DNA from: Patiria pectinifera
Lineage: Eukaryota > Echinodermata > Asteroidea > Valvatida > Asterinidae
Assembly (NCBI GenBank): GCA_029964075.1
Contig: CM057135.1
Span: 4,759,001-4,823,000 of the forward strand
Direction: 5' to 3'
Length of the DNA stretch: 64,000 bases
The notes below the pieces were generated by a model. It did no database searches, was not told the origin of the DNA, and saw only the letters and a program-made list of their open reading frames with translations. Position numbers and translations under genes: made by a program. Positions 32,624 through 43,038 of this stretch are shown here, piece after piece (the stretch's first letter is position 1; each line of letters opens with the position of its first letter).

Positions 32624-34033
32624 TTATCGCATTGCCTCATAAGCTAAAATACCCATGCCAACGATAGCTAATATTCCTACCGTCAACGATAATTTTTCGT
32701 CTTGGTGAGTTTGTAGTTTTGTGGGTTCTTGGGTTAAAACTGTAGGTGAGGGTGTTGGTGCAGGTGTTGGTGAGGGTGTAGGTGCAGGTGTTGGTGATAC
32801 AACATCGTTCTTCATAGGCTCTGGGGGTGTTGGTGGCGCGATGTCATCGGTGTCATCAAAAGAGTCGTCCGGTTGAGGTTGTGAGTTTAAATCTAGCACC
32901 AAACCAGTTTTCATACTCTGGGTAGCGATTTGAAGATTGTTGTTATAGCCGTCGTGCGTTCCAACCCTTAAGTTCATATCCGATGGAATTAAATACAACC
33001 CCGGTTTTACGACAAAATTTAAAGGCGTTCTGGCATACTGCAAAGAGTCTTGAAATTGATCGATACTCGTTTCCATGTCGTCTACTGCATTGATGATATC
33101 TTCAACGATGACGTTAAATTGTCTCTGAGCGTCTAATCCCGTGCCTAGTGATAATACGCTCGTTTTTGTTTGAGCCTGCGCACCGAGTAAAGCGTACACG
33201 TAAGATCTGATCGATTCGTTGATCTTTATGATTCCCGCGGAGGTAAACGAACTCTTGGCGGGTATAAAATCTAACCAAGCCTTTTGTACCGATTCGTTTT
33301 GTTCGATGTAAATAACCGTCCAAGGAACGTAAAGGCTTCCACTCTTTTTAGGACTGTCTAGACCGTGGTAGCCGCCGTAAAGAACATTGGGTTTGTTGGG
33401 TAATGCTTTATCATATTCACCAACCGCCACAAACTTGCCTTTATTAAAGATATATGAGGTACCTAAACCGTTAGATTTTGTGTCTCTCGTCTGTTTAAAA
33501 GACTTGTTTTGATCTATGCCAAACAACATACAGGTATCGGTAAATGCTCTGTGATTATAACTGTTGTCTAGAGCGTTAAATGCGTCATCTCCCGGTAATG
33601 GAGCGGCAATGTCGTACAGGATCTTTCTAACCGTAAAATATAAATGAAAGTTAAAGATGGCCCAAACGTAACGGTTGCTCGCGTTTAAAAGATCGAATCC
33701 AATACCGCAGCCCGTAGTAGCGCAGTAGATCGCAAAATTTAACTGATTTTGATAAAACGACATGGGGTGTGATTTCCAACGATCTGCATCCTCGTCCGTC
33801 TCAACGTGAGGCAATTTGTAGTCCGAGGTTAAGTCGGGAAACATGGTTAAAAACCCGTTGGTATTATTAACTATGACCTCCAGTTCACTGGGTTTAGTGC
33901 TGTTTAAAAACTTTGCTTGGGGTGCAGCTTGATGTTTTAGCTCGTTTGCCTTGGCTACATTTTAATTTACTTGTCTCGTTACCTGATCGGCTATCGATTG
34001 TATCTGCTTTTTTAACGACTTAAAATCACTCAT
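32624..34033 (-). pseudogene. 467-aa Polinton protein with early stop (P1)
   Basis: The frame matches the intact P2 gene, but codon 24 is a stop (a C-to-T change, CAA to TAA, at 33,961-33,963). The next ATG (33,844) leaves a 406-residue frame. Conserved features include NQLNFAIYCATTGCGIGFDL, a FNFHLYFTVRKIL stretch, a Pro/Thr-rich repeat region and a C-terminal hydrophobic segment. I recall the CATTGCG-type motif from Polinton structural proteins but cannot name the function. It shares a 41-bp divergent spacer with the 393-residue gene. Confidence 0.75.
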
Positions 34034-34074
34034 TATTTTAGTTTTAGTTTTAATATAAAAAGACTTTAAAATAA
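34034..34074. promoter_or_regulatory. 41-bp bidirectional promoter-like spacer (P1)
   Basis: Between divergent ATGs: ttttagttttag then taatataaaaagac and tttaaaataa. It shares aatataaaa(a)gac with the spacer at 27,614-27,644; ttatattaaaaac versions lie directly before the 216- and 80-residue genes. Confidence 0.6.
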
Positions 34075-35256
34075 ATGCATTCGTTTCACTTGTTTCAAAA
34101 TGAGCAGACGTTTAAATTAGAAGACGTTGTAGATAATTTAAACGGTCAAAAATCTATACGCGTAAAAAGGGTGTTGTTTAACGCCGGATATTTTAATATT
34201 TCCAGCGCCACGGAGATTGATTGGTTTACGCAAATAGATGGGAGACCCGCGTTTACCACAGATAAACCTCCCCTCATACCCGCGGAGTTTCTTTCAGATG
34301 TACACATAACAACGCCGGATAGAGATTTTATAGAGCGATTGTTACCCGATATACCATACCACTATTTATTTAACGATGAAAATGTTTTACAAAAAACTAT
34401 AAACGATCTTATAAAAGCGTACGAAGACGATAGACTAGAATCCGTTTTAGAAGCAAACAAAAGAAAAAGAGCTATTATAGCTGAACGGCGAGGGTTGATT
34501 TTAGCCGCCATGAATTCAAAAATACCAAAAACTGAATTAGAACTTAATACGCTTCAATCTTTAGTAAGAATATTATTTGTTAGAGAAAGAACAATCTTTG
34601 AAGGTGAGGAATTGGCTTTAAAGTTTATTGAAGGAGAAATGGGTGCGAGCGAGTTGAGCGAGTTGAGAGATAGTAGAGAAGCAGGAGTGATTATAAGAGG
34701 AAGTCTTATCGTGACGGGTGATGATTTCGATTTTATTCCTCCGAGTCATTTAGAGCCGTTGCCACTCGGAAGTATCGGTTCGGTCATCATACCGCCGGGG
34801 TGGTACGACGTCGATTGGTTCGATTTCATTTTAAATTCTATACCCGGGGTAAGTTTTCGAGTATTTAGAGAATCTAAAAAGGTGACGTTGGTGATAACCG
34901 ACGTTAATCTCAAATTGCGCTTGAACAGAGAAGTATCTCGATTACTCAATTTACCCAAAGGAAGACTGATACCCAAAGTGGTGTATACGGGGTCTTACGA
35001 CGTTAATCCGTTTAAATTTTTGTTTATTCGCTGCCCGCAATTAAGTACGAGTGAAAACTTTTTAGATGGTCGTCCTTCTGACATCTTAAAAATCGTACCC
35101 GTGGCTACGCGCGAACCCCAGCCTGATAGAGTCGAGGATTTCAAAAAACTTAAAAACGGTATAATCGACAAACTGACATTTTCTATCAGCGGTGAAAAAG
35201 GACAGGTATTCAACAATAAGGGTGAGGGTATCATTATCGAGTTGGAGATCTTTTAA
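34075..35256 (+). CDS. 393-aa putative minor virion protein (P1)
   Basis: Intact. A conserved N-terminus (FNAGYFNISSATEIDW) is followed by a variable Lys/Glu-rich helical middle (about residues 60-235) and a conserved C-terminal region with PPGWYDVDWFDFIL and ENFLDGRPSDILKIVPV. The last pattern recurs in Polinton proteins as I recall and may mark a penton, fibre or other minor structural protein, but I cannot assign it. The middle region is strongly diverged from P2 although the flanks are nearly identical. Confidence 0.7.
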   Translation: MHSFHLFQNEQTFKLEDVVDNLNGQKSIRVKRVLFNAGYFNISSATEIDWFTQIDGRPAFTTDKPPLIPAEFLSDVHITTPDRDFIERLLPDIPYHYLFNDENVLQKTINDLIKAYEDDRLESVLEANKRKRAIIAERRGLILAAMNSKIPKTELELNTLQSLVRILFVRERTIFEGEELALKFIEGEMGASELSELRDSREAGVIIRGSLIVTGDDFDFIPPSHLEPLPLGSIGSVIIPPGWYDVDWFDFILNSIPGVSFRVFRESKKVTLVITDVNLKLRLNREVSRLLNLPKGRLIPKVVYTGSYDVNPFKFLFIRCPQLSTSENFLDGRPSDILKIVPVATREPQPDRVEDFKKLKNGIIDKLTFSISGEKGQVFNNKGEGIIIELEIF

Positions 35257-35282
35257 TTTTAAAATCTTTTTATATTAAAAAC

Positions 35283-35933
35283 ATGAGTAATAATGTATTA
35301 TACCCCGATATTTCTGGAGATGTACTCCAATTACGTAGTAACGAAGAAACAAAAGTGTTCAGACTTAAAAAGATTGAAGAGATTCGATCTTTAATCTTGA
35401 AAGAGAGAGACCACCGAGAGCGCACTTATAAAAAAATAAAGAGAGTGATCGACACTATTAATTACGTAGAGATAGGATTAGAAGGATTGGGGGCTATAGC
35501 GGGGGCTGTCAGTATTCCCGCTCTCTTGGGTGTTATATCAGCTCCCGTTGGATTGGTGCTAGAAGGAACGTTTATAGGCGCTTTTGGTGTAGATATTCTG
35601 CTTAGAATCACGTCTAAGCGATTATCCACCAAGCTGAAAAAGCACGACCAGATTAAAATATTAGCAGACTCCAAACTTAACACGATTGAAGAATACGTGT
35701 CTCAAGCCATCAACGACGGAGATATATCGCACGAAGAGTTCTTATTGATTACGAGAGAGCTCGCAAAATTTAACGAGCTTAAGCAAAAAATTAGAACAAA
35801 GACCAGCACAAAGCTTCAAAAAATTAAAAACGATACAGACTTTGAAAAAGAAGTTAAAAAACGGGTAGACGAACGGCTGGCAAAAGAAAAAAAATCTCTT
35901 ATCGAAAAACTTACAAGTTCAAATTCTCGGTAA
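35283..35933 (+). CDS. 216-aa Polinton membrane/helical protein (P1)
   Basis: Intact. A charged helical N-terminus (about residues 25-60), a hydrophobic region (about 65-110, GLGAIAGAVSIPALLGVISA), then a Lys-rich helical C-terminus that includes an EF-hand-like INDGDISHEEF. A commonly seen conserved Polinton protein of unknown function. Preceded by ttttatattaaaaac. P2 carries an N-terminally duplicated version. Confidence 0.75.
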   Translation: MSNNVLYPDISGDVLQLRSNEETKVFRLKKIEEIRSLILKERDHRERTYKKIKRVIDTINYVEIGLEGLGAIAGAVSIPALLGVISAPVGLVLEGTFIGAFGVDILLRITSKRLSTKLKKHDQIKILADSKLNTIEEYVSQAINDGDISHEEFLLITRELAKFNELKQKIRTKTSTKLQKIKNDTDFEKEVKKRVDERLAKEKKSLIEKLTSSNSR

Positions 35934-35961
35934 ATAAACATTATGAAAGCGATCCGCCGAG

Positions 35962-36436
35962 TTATACCTCTATTTCACCTCTTAGGGCAACACCCTCGGC
36001 CCCGCTTTTATTGTAGTGGTCATCGTATCTTTTTAGTGCTTTATTAAATTGATTTTGAGTCACTTTAAATAAATCTCTAACTCGTTCTTTGTCTAATCCA
36101 ACGACATGATGGTAACACGCCGCTATTAACGACCGTTTAACGCAACCATTTCTCCTCAATGTTTTGTAATTAACGAGCTCGTTATATTTATTGATTGTTT
36201 CTTGGACATCTTCTGAGTCTTGCTCTGGACAAACAGAAAATATAAGTTTCTCCACAGTTTTTCTTTTATTTCTTTTTAAAAATGACCAATTGATACGATC
36301 TTCTTGCACATTTTCTGCCGAAAAATCAAAGTAACGTGAAACTATTTCACCGCACGTTTCACAAACTAAAAAAACCATTCTCGATGATTATATGATGATC
36401 GCACTGATCTGTTTTATTAGATAGCTCGAGGTTCAT
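35962..36436 (-). pseudogene. TFIIB-like protein, frameshifted near its start (P1)
   Basis: The homolog in P2 is an intact 157-residue frame. P1 has one extra T in a T run near 36,370, so the first 20 codons are out of frame and only a 138-residue frame from an internal ATG remains. It has a zinc-ribbon half (VCETCGEIVSRYFDF) and a cyclin-like helix with VKRSLIAACYHHVVG. See the P2 entry for function. Confidence 0.75.
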
Positions 36437-36497
36437 TTATTAAAAATGATTTATTTTTTTAAATAAAGTTTTTAAAATAAAGAGATAGTAAGAGCCT

Positions 36498-36717
36498 ATA
36501 TTTGGGGAGCTAGAGGGGAGATATATTTGGGGAGGGAGACAGATATATTGGGAGAGGGATCTATTTGGGGGCGGGGGATCATTGGAAAGGGATGGGGACA
36601 ATGGGAGGGGGGCAGAGACGGGGAGGGGGTAAAGTCTGGTACCCTGGCTTCTCCCCATTGGCCCTGTACTACCCCCAGACCTATGGCAATGTCTGGAATC
36701 CCCCACATATACCTACT
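36498..36717. repeat. P1 right TIR
   Basis: Inverse of 20,937-21,155 with few differences, ending ccccacatatacctact. An open frame runs through it into the adjoining Helentron, but this is a by-product of the strand bias. Confidence 0.9.
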
Positions 36718-37662
36718 GGACGGAGTTTGTTGAAACGTGTGGCTACATGGCAAGATGTACACAGGTATTGTACTGATTTGGCAAGATCGATGTCTTTGTC
36801 TAATAACGAGCAGTTTGAAATAACAGGTGTATCTGTGTGGCTGGATGATGAGGTAAGGCAAGATGCTGATGATAGTAAACAGGAGATGGAGCAATTGTTA
36901 TTGGGAAGGAGTGATCTCAGTAGAGGAGAAGGCAATGAAGGAAGTAGTGGTTCTAGAGAAGTTCCTGGTTCTTGTAGCAGTTTGCCAAGTACATGTAGTG
37001 ATCTGCCAAATAAGAAGAAGGAAGGTCAGAAACCTAGTTTCAATGAAATGAGTTGTAATAAAGTTGATAATGGTAGTGATGTTGAAATCAAGGAAGTGAG
37101 ACAAATACAAGGTTTTAAGTTTGTTCCACTGACATATGCTAGTAAGAATGGACTGTGCAGAAAACATGGAATAGGCCAAATATCTCTGGATCGTAATGAG
37201 GTGTCAGATAAATGTGAAGAGATGGGACAACCTGATTCAGTAAAGAAAATTAAAGGTGATGGAAACTGCTTTTTCCGGGCGATATCATTTGCTGTGTCAG
37301 GAACTGAAGAAAATCATGTGCAGTTAAGAATGGCTACTGTCAATCACTTGTTAAAAAATGGAGATAAATTCAATGGTTTTCTGCGACAAGGGTTTGTTAA
37401 TGTGGAAGAATATGTCAAAAGGCAAAGAATGCTTGACTCTGGAGTGTGGGCTACAGAGGTTGAAATCATGGCGATGGCACACATACTGCATACAGACATA
37501 TATACATTTGAAGATGGAAATAAGTGGTATGTTTTCCATGCCAGCACATTTGAGATAGAGGCTGTAATGAGGCAATTTACTTGTACCATAGACATAGAAT
37601 TCACTATGATGTTGTATTGGCAGTTCAAGCAAGAAGACAATCTGATAAAAAGTAACAGGTAA
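36718..37662 (+). pseudogene. Helentron: end of C76-like domain and OTU domain
   Basis: Begins with the second ggacg copy and continues the peptidase-like domain in frame (SLLKRVATWQDVHRY). It then has a Ser/Lys-rich linker and a clear OTU cysteine protease domain. GDGNCFFRA holds the catalytic Cys at codon 37,267; the downstream His lies in WYVFHAST at codon 37,537. OTU domains remove ubiquitin; their role in Helentrons is unknown. The frame ends at a TAA before the basic repeat region. Confidence 0.85.
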
Positions 37663-38542
37663 TAAACAAGTAGAATGTGTAAAGCATGCTACCCCCAGTA
37701 AATCAGAAAAGCATTTGAAGTGTAAAAGGCGTAAGCGAGCAAATACAAAGTTACAACAAAGAAAGAAAAGAGAAAAAGCTAAGGAAAGATATGCAGAGAA
37801 GATGAACAAAGTGACAATGGATAGGAAACTGCATAAACATAACAAATCTATTGATCGAACAACATGTAGGCCAAAAGATTTAAAGACATTGGATGAGAAA
37901 TTGAAAAGTGAAAAGAATAGGATTGATGATCAAAAGGAAAGGAAAAAGAAGTATGACCAGAAGTACTACCAGAAAAATGCAGACAAAAAGAACAAATTGG
38001 CTAAAACAAAGTACAAAAGTGACAGACTTTAAAACACGTCAATTAAAGCGCCAAAAAGAAACTGTAACGATGAGACATATAGGAAAGGTGTCTTAAAGCG
38101 TGAACAAGAAAAATATTGTAGCAATCCTGAATACAAAGAAAAGAAAATAAACAGTGGGAAAAAGAAATATCTAGATAATATTGAATATAAAGAGAGACTT
38201 ATCAATAAGGGGAAAAGCAAATATTGCAATGATGCTGAATACAGAGAGAAGCTTATCAATAAGGGGAAAAGCAAATATTGTCATAATCCTGAGTACAGAG
38301 AGAAGCTTATCAATAAGGGGAAAAGAAAATACCATGATGATTTAGGATATAGAGAAAAGCTAGCAGCTACGTCGAAAATAAAGTCAAAAAAAAAAAGTAT
38401 GATGAAGATATGGCTTACAGACAGAAGATTAACAGAGCTAAATGCAAATACCATAGCGATGATTCATATAGAAATAAGCTCATTAGGAGTATCAAAAAGA
38501 AATACCGATGTATTAGTTCTTATAGAGCAAATTTAATAAAGT
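37663..38542 (+). pseudogene. Helentron basic linker with 18-residue repeats
   Basis: Broken Lys/Arg-rich coding sequence. An open stretch at 37,715-38,032 (KCKRRKRANTKLQQRKKREK and on) is followed by at least five 54-bp units starting at 38,111, 38,165, 38,219, 38,273 and 38,327. Each reads KYxxNPEYREKLINKGK-like. Frame breaks separate it from both neighbours. Such Tyr/Lys repeats commonly precede the DUF6570/Rep part in animal Helentrons as I recall; they may bind nucleic acid. Confidence 0.7.
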
Positions 38543-39343
38543 ATGGACCGAAAAAAATACAAATCAAATAGTGAATATCGTAAAAGGATGGCAGAAATGA
38601 ATAATAGGCGTGCAATAATTAACAAAGAGAAAAAACGGAAAATTTGTTTTGTTACAAAGAAATTTAAAAAAAGCATAGCTAAAGGACCCGAGTACGTATG
38701 TGCTTGCTGTCATAAACTGCTGCTTCAGGGGCAAGTTATCAAGTGTAACAGCGATAAATACAAAGATCAGACATATATTTCTGAGAGATATCTTCATACT
38801 TGTAGTGATCATTGTGAATCCAAGTGTATGATAGCAGAATCAAGCAGATCATGTTTATGGATATGTTATACCTGTCACAGGAAGTTACTAGTTAATCAAG
38901 TCCCTGCTGAAGCTAATGTGAATAATTTAAACCTGATGGACATCCCTGAGGAATTAGCTTGTTTGAATACGTTAGAAGAGCATCTAATTGCAATAAATGT
39001 ACCATTCATGAAAATGATTGCATTGCCTAAAGGAGGACAACATGGTGTACGAGGTCCAGTTGTATGTGTGCCATCAAATATAACAGACACAGTCAAAGCA
39101 TTGCCAAGGTCTCAAAATGATGATCAGATGATCAGAGTAAAGTTGAAGAGGAAGTTGACTTATAAAGGATATTGTCAATATCAGTTTGTGAGTAAAGGAA
39201 ATGTGGAGAATGCGTTACGATATCTTCAACATAATAATAAATGGTTCAGTGACATTGAAATAAATGCTGATTGGGACAATCCATTGTGTGAAAATGATAA
39301 TGAATTGGATCAGTCTGTACATGATGTGAAAGAAGAAGCCTAA
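38543..39343 (+). pseudogene. Helentron DUF6570-like Cys-rich domain
   Basis: 266 residues from ATG, continuing the basic repeat, then paired cysteines (VCACCHKLL; CSDHCESKC; WICYTCHRKL) and the block LPKGGQHGVRGPVVCVPSN. That block matches my memory of the domain called DUF6570 upstream of Helitron Rep proteins. It ends at a TAA (39,341-39,343) that is in frame with the Rep region, so the stop is probably a point mutation in one long gene. Confidence 0.75.
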
Positions 39344-42232
39344 GATGAAAGTGATAACAGTGATGAGGAAACTGATGACGATCGTTTACGAGGTATTGCA
39401 TTAGACACTTGTCTTCAGCCAACTAATGTAGGACAGGAAATACTAGATCAGTATTTTGATGAAGTGCTGTGTGTGGCTCCTTGTAAAGGCAATAGTCCAA
39501 TCAGAGTGTTAATGGAAAAGGGTAACGAAGCCAAATGCTTTCCAGCATTATTTCCATCAGGTAAACCTATTTTTGATGATGATCGTGAAATGAAATTGAC
39601 ACTTTGCCGATATTTCCATAACCGATTGATGAATGTTGATAATAGATTTGCAGTGTGTACTCAATATATCTTTTATGCTCAGTATTTGTCAGAGATTCAG
39701 AGAGTTATGTCCAGTGTTTCTATTGCATTGCGAAGAGGCTCTGATAAAAAGTATAATGGTGACAGTGTGAATGCCTCCATGATCAATGACAGGGACCAAT
39801 TACAAGATATGTTGAAGTCAGATAGTGGATACAAATTTCTCAAGCCCATTCGTGGAACACCTCCATACTGGCAAGCAGCACAGAAAGATGTTTTGGCTAT
39901 GATCAGACAGTTAGGAATACCAACATGGTTTTGTTCATTTTCTGCAGCAGACATGCGGTGGCCTGAGGTAATCAATACAATTTTAAGACAGCAAGGTGAT
40001 TATAGAAATGTAGAAGATTTGGACTGGAATGAGAAATGTACCATATTGCGAAGTAATCCTGTAACTGCTGCGAGAATGTTTGATCAGCGATTCCATACGT
40101 TTCTGAGGGATGTTATATTGTCCAGAGCTGAACCGATAGGAAAAGTCATAGACTATTTTTACAGAGTAGAATTTCAACAAAGAGGGTCGCCACATACACA
40201 TTGTCTTTTCTGGATTGAAAATGCACCAAAGTTGGGAGATGGTAGTAAAAGAGAGGTAGTACAGTTTGTTGACAAATATATTTGTTGTGATTTACCATCA
40301 AAGGACAAGGATGAAGTATTACATGAAATTATAAGTCATGTACAGTTGCACAGCAGAAAGCATTCCAAGTCATGTAAAAAGAAGGGTACTGAGTGTAGGT
40401 TTAATTTTCCAAGACCTCCATCTGAACGAACATTCATTACTAAGCCCATGCCAACAGACGATGAGGATCAAACTAATGGTGAAACCAGTGAAAGAAGTAA
40501 AGCTAAGGAATTGCTGCAATCAATATGGACTGCAATACAGAAAACTGAGAATGAACACATGACAACCAATGAATTGTTTGCAAGTATAAATTTGACACAA
40601 AGTGATTTAGAAAAAGCAAATGATGTATTAAGTCACAAAACGAGTTTAGTTCATAAGAGACAGCCACAAGATGTATGGGTTAATTTGTACAATCCTGCTC
40701 TCATAAGATGTTGGAATGCAAACATGGATATTCAGTACATTTGTGATGCCTATGCTTGTGTTGCTTATGTGGTATCGTATATGTCCAAAGCTGAACGTGA
40801 AATGGGTATGCTGTTGTCACATGCTCAGGCAGACGCTCAGAAAGGGAATTTAGATGCAAGACAGAGCATGCGGGAAATTGGCTGTGTGTACTTGCATAAC
40901 CGTGAAGTGTCAGCACAAGAAGCAGTTTACCGTGTATGTAATCTCAGATTGAAAGAAGGATCAAGGAAAGTGGAATTTATACCTGTCGGTGAAAATCCAA
41001 TTAGAATAAGTAAGCCTCTGAGTGTTATTCAAAGTACATGTGACGAAGATGATAATATTTGGATGACTAGTAGAGTTGATAGGTACCTAGCAAGACCAAA
41101 TACTGACAAATTTGAAACAATGTGCTTGGCAACATTTTGCTCAGATTATAGAGTTATATACACAAACATGGCTAAAACAATTCGTTCACCAATATATGAA
41201 TTAAAGAATGGTTTAGGCTACATACAGAAACGAAGTCGAACTGATCCAGCTGTTATACGGTTTCCTAGATTTTCATTAGCAAAATGTCCCGAAAAGTACT
41301 ACCAGAGCACACTGCAGTTGTACCTTCCATATCGTGTTGATGCCCAGCTAAAACCGGAACAGTTTGAAACATACGAGGAATTTTATAGAAATGGCATTAT
41401 TAAGTTTGGTGGAATGATGAAATCTGTGAGAATTATTGTGGAAAATAACCAGTCATTGTATGAAGCTAATGCTAAGGCAGTAGATGAAGCTGAGGAAATG
41501 CTGGAGAAGTTTGGTCCACAAGAAGATGCTTGGGCATTGATAGCTCCAGAAAGTGAAAAGGACAGACTTGAATGTGAAGGACAGCACCAAGCACAAGTGG
41601 AGGAGAGTGACAAAGAGTCAGATATTCCTGATTTGAAATCAAAGAAAGATGATGATATGAAATATACTATTGAACCACACAGATTAAATGTATCCAAACA
41701 AGAAGCAATGAATTTGTTGAGGTGTCTCAATGCTAAACAAAAACAGGTCTTTTACAAAGTCAGACAATGGTGTTTGGATAAAGTGAATGGTAAAAATCCT
41801 GAACCGTTTCATGTATTTGTCACTGGTGGAGCAGGCACAGGCAAAAGCCATTTGATTAAATGCATTTATTACGAGGCAACAAGACTTTTTGGAATAATGG
41901 TAGAAAATCCAGACGACATCTCAGTTTTACTTACAGCGCCTACAGGTGTTGCTGCATATAATATACATGGTGCTACAATTCACAGTGCTTTGTCAATAAC
42001 AACAAATGTCAGATTGCCGTATCAACCACTGAGTGAGGAAAAGATAAGTACACTACGACATAAATTGAGGCAACTACAAATTTTGATTGTTGATGAGATT
42101 TCGATGGTGGGTCATAAACTCTTGTGCTATGTTCATGGTCGTCTGCGACAGATAAAACAGTCAAGGAATCATAGTCCTTTTGGAAATGTCAGTGTATTAG
42201 CCGTTGGTGATTTTTATCAGTTCCCCCAGTAA
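39344..42232 (+). pseudogene. Helentron Rep (HUH) endonuclease and PIF1 helicase N-half
   Basis: In frame with the previous domain. The HUH motif SPHTHCLFW has His codons at 40,193 and 40,199. The Tyr motif ([12 protein letters not shown], around 40,760-40,800) would nick and bind the DNA end in rolling-circle transposition. The helicase starts near 41,700 with Walker A GGAGTGKS (41,827-41,850), then [16 protein letters not shown] and the DEIS motif near 42,090. The frame stops just after GDFYQFPQ because one base is missing in a C run near 42,227. Confidence 0.9.
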
Positions 42233-42687
42233 AAGCGAAATCTTTGTTCCAGACTGATGTTACAACTGACTTGTGGAATGATAATTTAATTAGAACTTAA
42301 TGAGATAATGCGACAAAAGGATGATGCACAGTTTGCTGAAGTATTGAATAGGTTACGAATCCGAAAGAGAAAGGAAAGCTTAGAAGCTGATGATAAGAGA
42401 CTCTTACAATCACGTGAGACTGGAGAAGATTGGACTGATGCCGTACATATTTATCCTTGCAATAAACAAGTGGATGAGTACAATACACAGACCCTCTTTG
42501 CTAAATGTTCAGATTGTGTATGTGTTCTTGCTAAAGATTTCCAGAAAGATGCAAACAGTGGGAAAATGATATCAGTAGTGAAATCACTCAAGAAATCGTC
42601 AATTACTAATTTACCAGATTCTTTGTGGCTTGGTGTTGGTGCTAGAGTCATGCTTACAAGGAACCTTGATGTATCTGATTGACTTGT
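42233..42687 (+). pseudogene. Helentron helicase, middle part
   Basis: Continues the PIF1-type helicase after the shift near 42,227; a second shift lies near 42,293. From there 42,308-42,682 is open (RQKDDAQFAEVLNRLRIRKR through LWLGVGARVMLTRNLD) and ends at a TGA (42,680-42,682). In this family the position would be expected to encode Gly, which suggests GGA to TGA (inference). P2 is inserted 5 bp further on. Confidence 0.8.
42683..42687. repeat. 5-bp target duplication cttgt, left of Polinton 2
   Basis: cttgt immediately precedes the terminus agtaggtattag and recurs at 58,547-58,551 immediately after the other terminus. As in P1, the duplication is 5 bp, not 6. Confidence 0.85.
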
Positions 42688-42946
42688 AGTAGGTATTAGT
42701 GGGGGATTCCAGACATTGCCATAGGTCTGGGGGTAGTACAGGGCCAATGGGGAGAAGCCAGGGTATCAGACTTTACCCCCTCCCCCGTCTCTGCCCCTCC
42801 CATTGTCCCCCTCCCTTTCCAATGATCCCCGCCCCCAAATAGATCCCTCTCCCAATATATCTGTCTCCCTCCCCAAATATATCTCCCCCTCTAGCTCCCC
42901 AAATATTTCTCTTTTCTCTCCGAGTTGTTATATTATAAGTGGGGGG
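42688..42946. repeat. P2 left TIR
   Basis: About 259 bp, inverse of 58,290-58,546. It is longer than in P1 because the stretch ctctccgagttgttatattataagt is kept at both ends here, whereas P1's gene-poor end has lost it. Just inside, ctccctctgtcta occurs twice (42,967-42,998), a small local duplication. Confidence 0.9.
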
Positions 42947-43038
42947 TACGGCGACAAACCCCATATCTCCCTCTGTCTAGGCATCTCCCTCTGTCTATTT
43001 TAAAAACTTTATTTAAACAAATAAATCATTTTTAATAA

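Larger units (their letters stand above)
20937..36717 (+). mobile_element. Polinton/Maverick copy 1 (P1), 15.8 kb
   Basis: Bounded by TIRs that start agtaggtataagtgggggat and by the ggacg duplication. It encodes POLB, integrase, major capsid-like protein, packaging ATPase and about nine further proteins in the gene order typical of Polintons. It is inserted in the Helentron C76-like domain. Polymerase, capsid and ATPase are open. Integrase, the 187-residue protein, the 80-residue protein, the coiled-coil protein, the 467-residue protein and the TFIIB-like protein carry lesions. Confidence 0.95.

Noticed and set aside
36565..37662. 365-codon open frame from the P1 TIR into the OTU region
   Set aside because: Same effect as above; the N-terminal 50 codons are TIR sequence.
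36718..42687. Inversion of the central Helentron block by recombination between the inverted Polintons
   Set aside because: The central block is colinear and in the same orientation as the outer Helentron blocks, and each Polinton keeps its own matching target duplication.
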